Shown piece after piece: positions 22,601 through 37,600 of a stretch of 64,000 nucleotides of DNA. The notes below the pieces were generated by a model. That model made no database searches. It was not told the origin of the DNA and saw nothing but the letters and a program-made list of their open reading frames with translations. The translations under genes and the position numbers were made by a program. Source of the stretch: Cynocephalus volans (taxonomy: Eukaryota > Chordata > Mammalia > Dermoptera > Cynocephalidae); assembly GCF_027409185.1 (NCBI RefSeq), contig NC_084467.1, forward strand, positions 89,040,501 through 89,104,500, given 5' to 3'. Positions within the stretch are counted from its first letter, which is position 1, and the number at the start of each line of letters is the position of its first letter.

Positions 22601-25600
22601 TCTATGAAATCTACTACTATTTCCACTCTATCACACTACTTATCATTTCATAAGAATAAAAGTGTTTAATGTTTAGCTGTTAATGAAAGCTGATTTTCAA
22701 CAATCTTTAGAACTCATGTCATTTAAGTAGAATTTATTGACTTGTTCAAGGAATTAAAACAGATGTAAGCACTCTCAGAATAAGAACTTACTTACTTGAT
22801 CAGATTTTCCAAAGACTGCTCCTTTACTTTGATGTCTGTAGGAGATAAAAAAATTGTTCTTTTAATTAAGTGCTTTATACAAAACCCTATATGTAAACTT
22901 CAGTTAAAAGTCACCTAAATGAGGGAGAAACATTCTTCTCAAGTCTCTAAAATGCTCATTTGACAGTTCATGACAGTCTTTCCTCACATTTATATCTAGC
23001 CGCTTTCTAATAGAAATATAGAGAAATATAGAGAAGAATGGAAGCTTGTGGTTATACAAAGCCACTAGTTATAAAACAAACAGGAGCTTGGCCCTGAGAC
23101 CATCCTGCAGGGATCTATTTCCTGTTGCAAAAGAAGACAAAGGAAATAATTAGATAAATATTGGCATATACACTACCTAACAGTTAATCAAAATCTTTGT
23201 TTTCATTTCTACTGGCTGGTAACTGCATAGACTTAACTGAAAAGTCTTGTTATGTTCCTATTCTTACCCATTTTTCAGGAACCAGAACGTAAGCTTCTAT
23301 GGATGTAACAAACAGAAAGAAGATTCTTATCACATTTTGAAAAAGAGACTTTTGCTTTCTCTTGAATGGTAAGAAACACCATCATTATGAATAAACACTT
23401 TAATACCAAGTATTCATATTTTTTTACAGGGCATTAGAGCACTAACTCTGTGTCAGACACTATGCCAGGTACAGACATACCACAAGGACCTGACCAGACA
23501 TAATTTCTGTTCTCAAGAAGATTTACAGTCCAAGCATCACAAATATTTGATTTTTTACACTTTTTAATTACTGATGCTTGGCTGAACTATTTGGTAAAAA
23601 GCAAAAAAGCAGAATCACTCCACATCCTCACAGGAACTCAGTACATAACAGCAAGAGCAACAGCTGCTTCCTGTTTTACATGCCAAAAACAAATGGTTCA
23701 GCCAAAGTTTGTTTTTGAAAAAATAAATATAGTGCAACTGAGGAGGGTTTGAGAGACGTCTGCAGCTTTTTCCTAAGTGATTATAAAAGTTTTCCTTATA
23801 AAGGATATTAAAGAATTTGCTTGGAAATTTTAGGAGAGATTAATCTCATACATGTATTTATAAATGTTCCTGGAACCAAAGTTGAAAGTATTTTTCAGGT
23901 TTGAAATATCACTAATTATTTAATATTTCTACTTGTCTGGCACATATGGGAAAAAATAAATATATGTTATTGAAAATGTGGCTTCCAGTACAATTAATGG
24001 TATAAGCCAATGTTTAGATTTCCTTTATATGATGTTTATAAGATTTATTAAAATTCAGAACATTTATTCATTCACCTTGAGCTTCTGAAATATTATTTAT
24101 GGCAGCAAAATTTTTCATGTTTTCAATTAAAAAAAATTTTTTAATGATATACTCTACAGAATCTGATTTTAAAAATGAAGAGAATTGGGAGAATTTTCAC
24201 AGGTAAAAAATGCCTTTTAATCGAACATAAGATTGCATTAGTGAATTAATCTTAAGCCAGACCAGTCTTACTACTTTTCCTTGTCTTCACACAGGCCATA
24301 ATTTTTCCTCTCTACTTCCGCTTACTAGAAGGTTAGCTTCTCCTATTCATCTTAGTACCAGGACCTAGCATAATGTGAAGTACACAATAGATACTCCATA
24401 AATGTCTAATGAATATATTTACTCACTTGGCTCTCCTACCACCTACCTACCAGCCCATCTTAAACTATCCTTTAAGCGACATAAGTCCCAATTCTTTCAT
24501 ACAATTTTTGTTCACTTTCTTTCAAATGCTCTTTGTCCTTGGAAATATCTATACAATCAATGCTATCATTTATTAACCTCTAATTACATCATATGTATTG
24601 GTCTTGTTTCTTTTGTAAATTTTAAATTCTCTGTGATTTCCTACCACAGTTTAGTCTCATCAATCCCTACTGGGCTTGGCCCATAGCAAGCATTCAGTAA
24701 ATACATACTAACTTAAGTGATGAGAATGGCAGATGATTAAGTGATGAGATCTATGGTTTGAGCATTTGGAATCATGACATCCTATACTTCACACCCTGTT
24801 CCTGCTTTTGTTAATGGAGAAAGAAAGGCATATTGTTTAACCTTGTCTGTCTTTTTTCAGGAAAGCTAAGAAAAGAGGCAGCTTTTAGAAAGAGAACTCC
24901 AGAGCCAAAGTTCTGGTTTGTGCTTCCTGCTTCTCTATACAATAGTACTTAATTGTTCTTTAAACTTTCATGTGCATAACTTGTTAGTACCAAACTAGAT
25001 TTCAAAACTCTAAGGGCAGGTCTCATGTCTAATACTTCCTTAGTATTCCAAAAGAACCTAAACTCACATTGGGCATTGAATAAGCACTCAATAAAATACC
25101 TATAAAATGATTTTCTACCTACCTTTCCAAAGATTTCCAAAATATAAATGCTGCCTGTTCTCCTTCCCCCCATTTTTAATGGATATATGGAGAGGTTATG
25201 GTAGACTGCCTCTTAGACTCTTTTCTCCCTGTTCTGTCTTAAAACCACTCAGTCCTGTTGTAAAACACACACATACACTTTAGTATCAGAGCTCCAATGA
25301 ATCCCCGTTTTTTGTCCCTCATTACATATACTTCTACTTCTTCCTTTAATAAAAGTCCTTTCAACAGCTGTCCTTCCTACATCATTCTACTTTGATCTTC
25401 TACCCACTGCTGTCTTTAACTGTATCTAAATTTGGGATAACAAGATGGATATATCTGATGGCACAGTCCACACCAATTAACAAGTGCCTTATGGTGTTGT
25501 TAGCAAAAACTACAAAAAAAATGAGACCAATCTCTTTTCACATGGAAAATCAAGGACAAAACTATAAAGCTAATTAATTAATTATTAGTGAAACACTAAA

Positions 25601-28600
25601 TCACACAGGTAATAAACAAAAATAAGAAAACATATCAGTTAATTGTGAGATACAGGCATAAGCCAAAAAAGAAAATGTTATAGAAACATTTATGGCCTGA
25701 TCCAGATGTAGAACTAATTAGGTATCAATATGAACAGAATGAAAGGAATGTATTCTTGCTGGAATTGAATGAGCTAGCAAGAATTAAAGATTTTCTGTGC
25801 CAATTGGTAATAAGACCAAGTCTGAGACAATAAACTAAAAAAAGTCTACCAATTAACTTCTCCAAATATTTATTGAACAGCTACACTGTGCCAGACTTAT
25901 AGACATTAGGAAGAGAGCGATAAACAAGACAAAGTCCCTACTCTTATGAAGCAGGGAAGAAATCACTCATGTTTATTAATTCAGATGGGTAGTAAGACTA
26001 AGAAGAAAATAATATAGGGAAAGAGTCACTGAGAGGATACAGAAGGCAACACATGAGATTAGATAAAATTTTGCTTTCGATCAGGAACAGCAAATTTCTG
26101 TAAAGGGATAGATAGTAAATATTTTAGGTTTTGAGGGTCATAAGGTCTTTGTTACAACTATGTATCACTGCAATTGTAGCACCAAACTAGCTACAGACAA
26201 TATATAAATGAATGTGTGTGGCTGTGTTCCAATAAAACCTTTTTTACAAAATAAGCAGCAAGTCAGATTTGATCCATGGGCACTAGTTTGCTGATCCATG
26301 CTCTGTAAATTAATTTCCAATTTCTACCCTGTAAGAAAGGCCAAACAAAACTGAGCTATAATCTTTTCTACTAAGACATACTAATTGGGTTTTAAACTAA
26401 TTGGGATGCCCAAAATAATACATTATTGGATAACAGAAAACTGCCTATATTATGAAAATAACTTAAAGGTTTCTGGCAAATAGAAATCGTTCCAAATGTT
26501 CTGAATATCTGTGCTTAACACAGAGGCCAAAATCATGGGTTCATCTTCTGCCTCGATCCTGTGCTTTGTGGTATACATTCTCTTGGTTGACTCTACACAC
26601 AGTACCACTAGAACAGTACAATTCAAAGTATGATCTGAAAACCAATGCCAGTATGTGAGCTTTTTGTTACCAATAAATTATGAAGTAACTACAGGAGTGA
26701 GAATAAGTATTTACAAACATTTATATAATTTGACACTGACACAAAAGACTAAAAATTTTTAAAAAATGAACATATTAAAAAAAAACAAAACTACTTATCC
26801 TTCACCACAAACAGTTTGAGAAATACTGCTCTAAACAACTCCATGAAGCAGGAGGAATTATTCCTATTCAATAAATATGAGAGCAAAGATTAAGGAATGT
26901 TCACAATATTTTCTAGCTCATTAGTAGGAACACTGGGATTTTGTCATCTGATTCCAAGTAAAAGTATCATTTCAAAGTTATCAAAGATGTCAGTTAGCTG
27001 TGCTCTGTTCATGAGTCACAGATTAAAGCTTTGATACCAATATTTCTTTCCACACATATGCTATTAGAATAGAGACTGAGTAGAGAATGTGAATCAGAAC
27101 AGTTTCAATGTTTCTACTGAAAAGAAGGGCCAATGCCCTTTTGAAGCTCAGTACCATTATATTGTCATACAAAGATATCAATCCCAGCTCTTTCCACATT
27201 AAATAAGAAATAGGATTTGGGGGCTGGCCCCGTGGCTCACTTGGGAGAGTGCAGCGCTGGGAGCGCCGAGGCCAAGGGTTCGGATCCTATATATGGATAG
27301 CCGGTGTGCTCACTGGCTGAGCGTGGTGCAGATCGCACCATGCCGAGGGTTGCAATCCCCTTACCGGTAAAAGAAGAAATAGGGTTTGGGCAGGATGGTA
27401 CAGCAAGAAGAGCTTTGAAAAACAGGCTATGTTATATCTACCAGTTCTGCCACCAATTAGCTAGGTGACATTGGGAAAATGACTCAGTATCCTCTGGGCC
27501 TCAACCTCAGCTTAGCTGTATAATAGACTTCAATAAAATGAACTCCACAGTTGCAGATCTATCATTCTGTGATTCTGACAGCATCAGAACTCAGTATTGA
27601 AAGAACATCCACAGGAAGATGCAAAATGGTGCTTGGTAAGAATAAAAGCTCAATACAAGTCTGTTGAATTGCAGTAAATCAACAAGAAGAGGGCCTTGAT
27701 GGACAAATGGGTAAACCATGGAAGGCTGGAGAGGATCTATTAGTGCATAAGGGGGAGCAGCATGAACTATGGCATGTACACCAGAATAGCCATGTGGTAT
27801 TTGGAGCGGAAGATCCATATCTCACGGAGAAATGGGAAAGAGTGTGGCATGCGTAGAACAGCCAGACTGTGTCCTTTCTTAACTCTATCTAGTTACTCAT
27901 TGAACAGTTTTCGCCTTAACACAAAATCAAAATGAGAACAATATAAGTCCATACTGTGACTTTAAGGAAACTGCAAAACCCTTACCTAATAAGCATAACG
28001 TGTGCATGCCATTCTGTCTGTTCTTCTTTACTTTGTCAAAGAAGCTTTCTGGTCTCCAAGTGTCTGTCCAAAAGACAATAGAAACTGTCTCTCCAAACTT
28101 ATACAACTAGAAAAAATAAAAACAGTAATTAATGAGGGAACAATTAGCTGAAGGCATTTCATAGATGAGAGAATTTAATCCTTTTACAACCAAAATAAAA
28201 AGTCAGAACGAGATTTGAGATGGGTTTGGGATCTAATCTGTCACAAAACAAGTAATAAAAGTTCTCTTTGGTTCACAGTAGCTGGTGTCTTTCAGATACT
28301 CCTTTCAGTAGTAAGCTTCTAGTATTTCTGCATTCAGTATAAGCACATATTCATAACCAATTCATAATTTAGCTATGTAGCCTTTAAAAAAATACTGAAA
28401 TACAAAGAACCCAGAAGGGGGAAAAAAAAAAAGATTTCTGAGTAGTCAGTGTAGGTTTAACAAGCTTAATATTACTCTCATTACCAAGGCTTAGAAAGAT
28501 GAACTGATTTATCTAAGGCCACATACTAATTAGTAATGTAAAGGAAATAACTCAAACCTATGTCTGAGGGAATGTTCCTTTCCATCATACCATAACAGTA

Positions 28601-31600
28601 AAAATCACAAATTGCATACTCTATCCAGCCATTGCTACAAACCTATAATTCCTTAATTTAGCAAGATTTTATCTGTTCCCTCACTATATAGTTCAATGAT
28701 GAGGGCCTTTTCCCAAACCTCCTCCTTTCCCCTGAGTGGCCCACCCTATTTTACCATCACTACAATAGAGAAGCTTGCCTCCCTGACCAAGGCTGGCTGC
28801 ACCAGTTCACTTAAGTGAGTCCAATTCCAAATCTTATGCTGAGAAAATCTAGTTTTGAATTCTGGCTCTGCAACTTGTTAGCTGTGTGACATTATTCTAA
28901 GTCTTTATCTCTAAAATAGGAATAGTAATAAAACACTGTTCTTCCTATCCCTAGGGTTGTAAAAATCAAATAACATATAAGAAGTTAATTATTCAAACTG
29001 TGAAGTGATATGCTAATATTACCTAGGCATTCTGCAAAGGACATTTATTTTCAAAGACTTAATGTTTGGTAAAATCTAACACACTAAAATTGTTACGTAA
29101 AAATTATTCACCTTAAACAGTGCTTGAAAGAATTTATAATAGAGCTGGAAAGCACTAGACCCTGCAAATCACATCTAGTCCTCTTCCACAAATTAACTGT
29201 GTGCCTGAAATAGGTGTGTGAACTTCAGGAAGTCACTTAACTTTTCTAAGCCTTGGTTGTGGTTCATTTGAAAATGAGGAAATGGGTTTGGAGCAGGGAT
29301 TGGTCATCCTCTGCTTCCTGTAGCCTAAGGATTCTCAGGTCAGTTTCAGAGGCTGCTGCAAGAGGTGAGGAGAAGGAGGCAGACAGGAAGGAGACAGAGA
29401 AGTTGGTGTATTCAGGGTCCTTCAACACTGCTTTCCTAGAGAAACTCACTATTTCTTGGTTTTTATATACTGAGGTCCTAAAAACTATAACCAATATTTA
29501 TAATGGTGACTTTTGAGTTCTAAAGGGAAGGTTCATCATGTTCTTCATAGGTCACAGCCTCCAGTTTATTTAGCAATGGGCTTTATTCCCAAAGTCCATT
29601 TGAAAACTGTCTAAAAAGGTATTCTCTCATAGAAGCTATGCTGTTCATAGCAGTCAAATTCACAGGTCAGTGTACAAAGAACCATGTAACTCCAAGTATC
29701 CAGAGTCATGAATCTTCCTGATACATGTAATAAGGTTTCTCTGTGAAAAATGTATTTTGAGTTCCAATGTGGGATTCCTGGAATACACTGACCCTGTGCC
29801 AAGCTCCCAGGAATGGCCCTGACCCTGCTGAGGGGTTCTGTTATTGTTCTGTGAAGGCGAATTTATCCAATAAATATTATAGATCACCTACTATGTGCCA
29901 AGTATTTTATGCTAGGCAAAGGTTTAAAATGACAAGTAAAAGGGCTGGCCTATGGCTCACTTGGGAGAGTGTGGTGCTGATAACACCAAGGCCAAGGGTT
30001 CGGGTCCCTATATAGGGATGGCTGGTTAGTTCTTATAGGAGAGCGTGGTGCTGACAACACCAAGTCAAGGGTTATGATCCCCTTACCAGTCATCTTTTTA
30101 AAAACAAACAAACAAAAAATGACAAGTAAAATAGAGCTCTTGCCTTCACAGAATATACAGTCTCACTTATACTTTAGATAGCAGACAAAGGATCTGCAGT
30201 CATGGCACTGGTTCTTACTAATTGGGTGATCATGGATAAGTCAATAACATTCCTGACCTTAGGAAGGAACCCTCCTGCAAAATGGGTATAACTATAAACC
30301 TAATAATGTGGGTCTTAAGGGTTAAATGACACAAAGTATTCAGAGTGCCTAGTAGTGCCTTGCACTCAATAAATATTACTCAATAAACATTAGGGATTTG
30401 ATGACATAGTAATGATAATGTTTATCATGATGATATGAAGATGTTCTAAAATGCTGTGTCCTGTTATAAACCAACTGCTTTCCTTACTGAAGTGAGCTCA
30501 AAAATATTACCAAATATTTGAAACTATGCTTATGATTTAATCCTGAAAAGTTCAACTGTTTATATTCTAAAAAGGATTTTTTGCATCTCTGATCAAACTT
30601 TGACACAGAAGTCTTCAAAATGTTCATGGAAAGATTCATATTATCTTTTAATTCTATTTTTTCCACGAACTTTTTGAAGTACCCTTATATTAGTAGTATT
30701 TCATGAAAAAACTTCAAGGGAAAACTATTCAAGTTAAAGAAAATTATACATGCAATTATATATAAATACTTTAAATAGGTCTTAACTATTTTAACAGTCA
30801 TGGAAATATAGCCATGGAAATAACTAAGTTCTTCATTTCAAGTGAAAGACCATTTAAAAGAATTGAGATGCTAGCCACATATAAACATTGACTGAAGCAT
30901 TCTGTGTAAAAGTATCTAAATTATTTAATTTGGTGGATTAGAGAAAACCTCACACAAACACTACTTTCTAGGAAACTGATTTATAAATTCTGTCCACTCC
31001 TGTGGCTATGGTAAAAACTTCTTCAATGTATCATGAAACATTATGCAAACAGTTTCACCATTTAGATGTCAGTACCTCAAAGAACAGGAGGAGCAGTTCT
31101 TTGTGTTTAATAATCCAGGACTTTCATAGTTTACTGAAACTATAAAAAAAGACTGGAGCAAAATCATACAGTGATGAGAACTGAGGCTGCAGAAGTCTAA
31201 GTATTGAGCCGTCTTATAATGTAAGGCTTTGTGCTGTGATAATTTTTTCCCCAAAACATTATTGTTGCAAATTGACATGTAAAGACTACTAAAACAGTTA
31301 TTTTCTAAGAAACAGGAGATACATACAGGCCTTTTAAATTTTAAACTAGAGTAACTTGTAAAGAAAGTAGTTTACCTACCATGATATTAGATTATATTTT
31401 ATCTATTGAAGACAAAAAAAAAAAAAAGAAATTCAACTCAAAACTATCCATTCATTATGTATAAGGCACTATCTAGTTAGAGTAAGAAGATACACAAGAC
31501 AATTAATATTAAGTAGTAATCATCAAATATGATAGAAACTCTAAGTACTGTAAGAGTTCAGCATTTTCCTTACTTAAAGAGAAACTGAAGGCAACTTCTG

Positions 31601-34600
31601 AAGAGACAGGATACAAGCTGGACCTTAAAGGATAGATAACATTTGCACCAGAGAACCTGAGCACGAGGGGAAAATGAGATAGTACAAGAAAAGTAACAGA
31701 GGTGGGAAGTCTTGGGCAATATTTAGAATGGCATTAAGAAATTATCTAGAAATGGCTGACTATACCTGACTTGCCTCTAACATGTCTCTCTAATTCCTGA
31801 CCTCTTACCAAGTGCCAATTCCTGTCAATTCCAGCTATATAATTTATGTAGAAACTGACTACTCATTTCTTTCTCTACCACCTTGGTTTGAGACCTCAAC
31901 ACCACTTGACCTTAACAGTCTCCCCCTCATCTCACTGTCACTAATCCTTCCTTCCTTCTTTTCAGAAGCACAGATGCTTTGTAAAATGCCACTTTATGAT
32001 GAGGTTTTAATGCTTTTGTTAATTTTTATTACAAATAAAAATATTTTCTGTTGTTTTTAAGTTTAAATATGTTAAATTTCTTAATTTAATGTTATTATGG
32101 AAAAACTACAAAATTTAACTTGCTAAGGACTCTATTAAGCCCTATGTGTACCATATAAAATTTGTAAAATAAAAAGATCAAATCAAATAAATCAATCTAA
32201 TCAATCAAATCTGTGAGATGAAAGAAAGCCAAGCTAGCAGAGTTGCCAAAAAATGTATCACAAAACCACATAATCAAGAGTGAATAGCTTTCTCTCCTAT
32301 ACAGAATGCCAGTCTTGGGGTTGTTTTGTTGTTGTTGTTTTATTCCCACATGCATTTTGCTTAATATTGATGTAATGTTGATTTTTGCTGACACTGAGAA
32401 AGATTATGCACATGGTCACATACCAGCTATGTAGATAGACTTAAAGCTGAATGACTAAATAGACAGAAGAGCTACCAGAAACATATTCTCACATATAAAT
32501 GAGAAAATCCATTTATGAATGAAATAAAAATAATACAATTCAAACCATATAATTCCAAAGACAAGATTCAACTCTTGGGTGGGGATGGGGGGAGAGATAA
32601 ATAAATAAGCAATTCAACTCAGCAAATATTTATTGCATATTGATTATATGTGTGGCACTGTGATAAAGTGCAATGGAAGAGATGAAGACAAGTAAATCAT
32701 ATAAATATGATTTGAATATTTAAATATGATATAAATAAGATTTAAACACAGAAATAACTGAACATTCTGTATAAGATGAGAATTTACCAGAGTTGTTTGA
32801 ATAGAATAATGGCACACTCGGATCCACAATTTAAAAAGAAAACTATGAGGTGGAAAAGAATGATGGTAAAGTGGCTATTAAAATAGTGATTAGAAGCAGT
32901 AGTAAGTGGAAATGAAAAGAAAGGGAAAAAATTTTAATATGCCAATAATTTAGGAGGTGATCAAAAATAGTGCCTAAGTGATTAAAAGAATAGAAAGAGC
33001 TTAGATGAGTTTTTCTAAGGTTACAGAACAATGTAGAGCTCTGATGTCCTTATTACCTGGTTTAGTGTTCTTTGTACCAGGCTAGGTTTTATCATTTTTA
33101 CAGTAGTGCCTGGACAACAATGAAATCAACTAATGCTTCTGAAAACAGTAAGAACTACTGCAAGGTCGACAATGCTGATTATCACAATGGTATGAAAAAA
33201 AGAAAGGAAATGAGTTGTTACTATTTGAAAGTAATACACATTTTTCCAAAGGAGGAATGTATTATATAAACAGAGGAACATATGGCAACGCTCATGAGTC
33301 ACTCATGTCAGAGAAAGTGGAAGCATTTCATAATATTGAAAAAATTACACAACATTTTTCCCTGAAGTAAGTCACAACTGATAATGCAGTTTTTATCCAG
33401 AAATCATTGCTACCTGGTTTCATGGAATAGTCTCCTTTATTTTTCCTTTAAAATGTCTCAAAACTATTTCAGTCACCTAATATTTGCAAAATAATTAATA
33501 TATTTTATCACACAAATGATTAATGAAAATTATAAATACCACAGAAAGAAATATTTCAGAAATTATTAATTTCATCTTATTTTTCTTTGGCCTATAACAT
33601 CAAGTAAACGTACACATATTGAATGCTGTTAAAAAGTGAAAAAAAAAAAGTGCCAAGATGGTAGCTGTGGATACTTCTAGGTGGTGGAACTACAGATGCT
33701 TTTTATTTTCTTCCTTATATTCATTTTATTTTCCTAATTTTCTGAGTATATGTCATTTATGATCAAGGAAAAACATTATTTTTAAAAACGATTCTTCTAA
33801 AGCAATAACAATACTAAGTGGAAGGAATTCTGATTCAGTATGACTAAGCTGTTAAATGCTTCTGGAGAAATGTCAAACTCAAAGAATTCCAGATAGAAGG
33901 ACTTTATTCTTCCTGTCTTTTGTGCACTGAGAAAAATCCCTGATTTGTTCAGATTGATCATCAATTTATTTAGTAAATTTTCATTATCAGGAAGTCTAAA
34001 CACAACCAACTTGCCTGGCTCTAGACAAATAAATGGAATTTTCTTTTATTAGAAAAGTTTACAAAATACAGACTAAAACAAGCATTTGAGATATGTTACT
34101 TAGAAATTTCAAATAACATGATTTTAAAGTATATATATTTATAAATAATATTTTAATTGTGAAAAATTTGAAAATGAAAATTTGAGCACCTAATGCATCT
34201 TAGTCAAGGTAATCTTTGCCAAAATTAGACAACAGCCCAGCTTTTCAGCTTCCAAATCTATAAAATATTAGAACTTATGTAGTTCAGTAATTTTCATACT
34301 TTTTAGTGCCAAATCTTTTTTCCAGATGAACTCTTAAGTAAAGCATCAATACATTAAAGATAATGATTATCTTTAATTCTAATGATTGGGCTCATTGAAG
34401 GTTTAAATCTTTGTTGCTTGGTGTTACGTCACTGGTTACTTCTCTATTTGCAGAATCCCTGAGGTTTCTTCATAAATCATGGTGCAGTTTGAAAACCAGT
34501 GATCTTGTCCAACCTTCACTCCCCATCTTTACCCCATCCTCTTATAGCAAAGGAGCCTGAGATCCAGAGAAGTTAGATGACTCCTTAGTTACTGCCTGGA

Positions 34601-37600
34601 CAAAAAGTAAATCCAAGACTTTTAAATTTGTACTTAAATTCTAAACCTTTTCCATTATATTTTCCCTCAACTAATTATATCTGATAAGTAATCAATTTTT
34701 ATTCAACATATGCATACACTGTAAGTCTTGTTTTAACTAACTCTCTAGATAGCCAAGGTTTCTATGATATGTATGTTTGTATGCATGCATGTATCTGTGT
34801 GTGTGTTTCTGTAATACCTTACAGATTCCCCAAAGTGCTTCCAAGACCCTTCTTTTGTAACTGTACTTTTCTCCTGTTGGTAATGTCTTTTGTCCTCTTG
34901 CCCACCTAGCAAACTTCTTGTAATTCATTTTTTTAACCACTTTATTGAAGTTTAATTTACATAAACATTCACCCATTTCAAGTGTACAATTCAATGAATT
35001 TTAGTAAATTTACTGAATTGTGCAACCATCACCAGACCCAGTTTTAGAACATTTTCATCATTCCAGTAAGAATCCTTATGTCCATTTACAGTTAATCCTG
35101 TATTGTCCCACCCCAGGCAACCACTAATTACTTTCCATCTCTATAGATTTGCCATTTTGATTTTCTATTTCATATAAATGGAAGCATACAGTACATGGTC
35201 TTTTTTGTCTGGCTTCTTTCACTTAATATACGGGAACTTAATATCTATGCCAGGACTACTAACTTTACAAGACAAGAGGAGAGACTTTAGGGCAATATCC
35301 GTAACCTCAAGATTCTAGGAGTAAGATAAACCTATTCATACTCTTCTACATAATCAATTCTATGACTAATCACAATCCTGAAAGCAAAGGAAGACTGGCA
35401 CAGGGCTCTTAGTGAAGGCACAGGAAGACTGGCATAGGAGACAACTCCTCTGGCAATGACAAGTTAACACAACCAACCAAAATAGGAAGTCAATTGAGCA
35501 ATGGTAATAGAAGAGTCCAGCCCCATAGACAAGTCTTCGGGGGAAGGACCACAATAACTGTGGTAGTGGAGAGGGTTGGAAAAGACCCATTAGCATATGG
35601 AGCCCATTTCCTTTCCTAAGACTATCAGTAAGGCAGAAATGGCTCTCCACATCTCCCCAAATCTCAATTCTCTTAATAGAAACTGCTCTTACAGGTCCAT
35701 TTCTTTATCTTCTCTTAAAACCCCATTTCCTCCATGCTGTCCAAGACAACATCATCTCTCCACTAAACATCTGCTATAGCCTCCTAATTGATTTCTTCAA
35801 TTCCAATCTCAGCTGGCAGCAATTCCATCTCCACACACCAGCCAGAGGTATCTTTTAAAAACCCTTATCAGATCAAGTATTTCTACTGTTTAAAATCTTC
35901 TAATGGCGATCGATGTCACTTAGAATGAAATCCAAACTCCTAATGTTGGATTAGAGAGCCTATTGATCTGGCCCCTACCCACTTATCGAACCTCAGGTCA
36001 TTCTTCCCTTTCCCTGCTACAGTCCAATAAGCCTTTCTTTGGCTCCCTTAACCAGCCAAGATCATTCCCACTGCAGGGCCTTTGCACTAAAAGCTCCCTC
36101 TGACTGAAATATGCTAGCTCCTTCTTGATTCATATCTAATCTTAAATGCCACTTTTAGAGAGAGCTCCCCTGACCACAGTAGCAACCTAATCAATCTCTA
36201 ATATAACCATTTTCCTTGGATTTCTTATACTTACCACTACCTGACATTTTTTTTTAAAAATTTGTTATTGCTTCTGCTTCCCACTAAAATATAAGCTCCA
36301 TGAAAGCAGGGACCTTATTGGTCAAGTTTATCATTGTATCCAAAGGCACTTAATAAGGAAACGTAAGTAGATTTTGTTGAATGAATGGATCATGTCTAAC
36401 GTGGAAGTTTCTAACATACTTTCCATCTTAGTAGGAAAATTTTCATTGGGCATACAGAGTTTGTAGTAAGAAATTATACTTTATGGAAGGCCTGTAATAG
36501 AATGCATATCAACTGGCCACATAAGTGTATATTTGTATAAGTAGAAGTATGCAACTACTTACTATCATCAATACTGATAAATAAGAATCTTCTGTTGGCT
36601 AATAAACTATAAAGGTATTCAACAATATTCAATGATCAATTCTGGATTCTCCATGCTGTTTCTTCAGAAAACAACAAAAACAATATGATAGTTCAAAAGG
36701 GGTTGATAAATTGATAGTTTAAAAGTTTGTGCCCATTTCTAGGCTAGGAGTTTCATACTACTATCCTTTAATCTAAGGCAAAGATGTTGGAAAGCATACA
36801 CTGTTCAGGTATGTCACAGCACCCAAAGCACTTATGTTCAATAACTTGATGGCTGTTTTGAACTCATGGGAAAGCTCTTTCACAGAGGTGACAGAATGCC
36901 TTTAGAAAGTGGTACCCACTTCCCTTTTAAAAAATTGAGCAAGAGGACATAACAAGATAATGTGTTAACATTCTACATTTAGCAAGTGTATTTCTGGAGT
37001 TAAAATCTACTCCTCCAATCCTGCCATGCTAAAAGAAAGACAATACCGTTTTTTCACTTTCTAAGTTTTTTTTGTCTAGGTTGGTGGTCTCAAAGTGCAA
37101 TAACTGTACCAGCAGCCTCATCATCACTTGAGAATTTGTTAAAAATATAAACTCTCACACCCTGTCCCAGATATACTATCTCAGCAATCTGTCTTACAAG
37201 CCCTCTAGGGGATTCTGATGAATACTGAAGTTTGAGGACCAGTGGTTCAGCTTACTGTTTCTTTCATATGTGTTAGTCCAAATAGTGAAGAGAAAAACAT
37301 CTGCTCTTATTAGGGGACTTAGCCAAAGTTCTTGCCTTATGCAGGATATCTATACATTTATTTTAAAATTTAAACAAGTCATACATACAATGACTTTTAA
37401 TGTCTTTTATATTAGCAGACTGTATAAAAGAATCAATAATGACCTCTTTCTCCTGGGATATGAATAATTTGGGTGGTACAAGAAGTATACCTTCACAGAA
37501 TTTCATCAATACATAAGACAGAACCTAGAAAGGCACTTCCTGAATTACACACAAGTAGTAAGTCATTTCACATCCAGATTACACAATAAAATGAAGATGG

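Noticed and set aside
34737-34994. 85-codon minus-strand open frame near TGTATGTTTGTATGCATGC
   Set aside because: It spans a TG-rich stretch and the start of an L1M fragment, with no domain or splice support.
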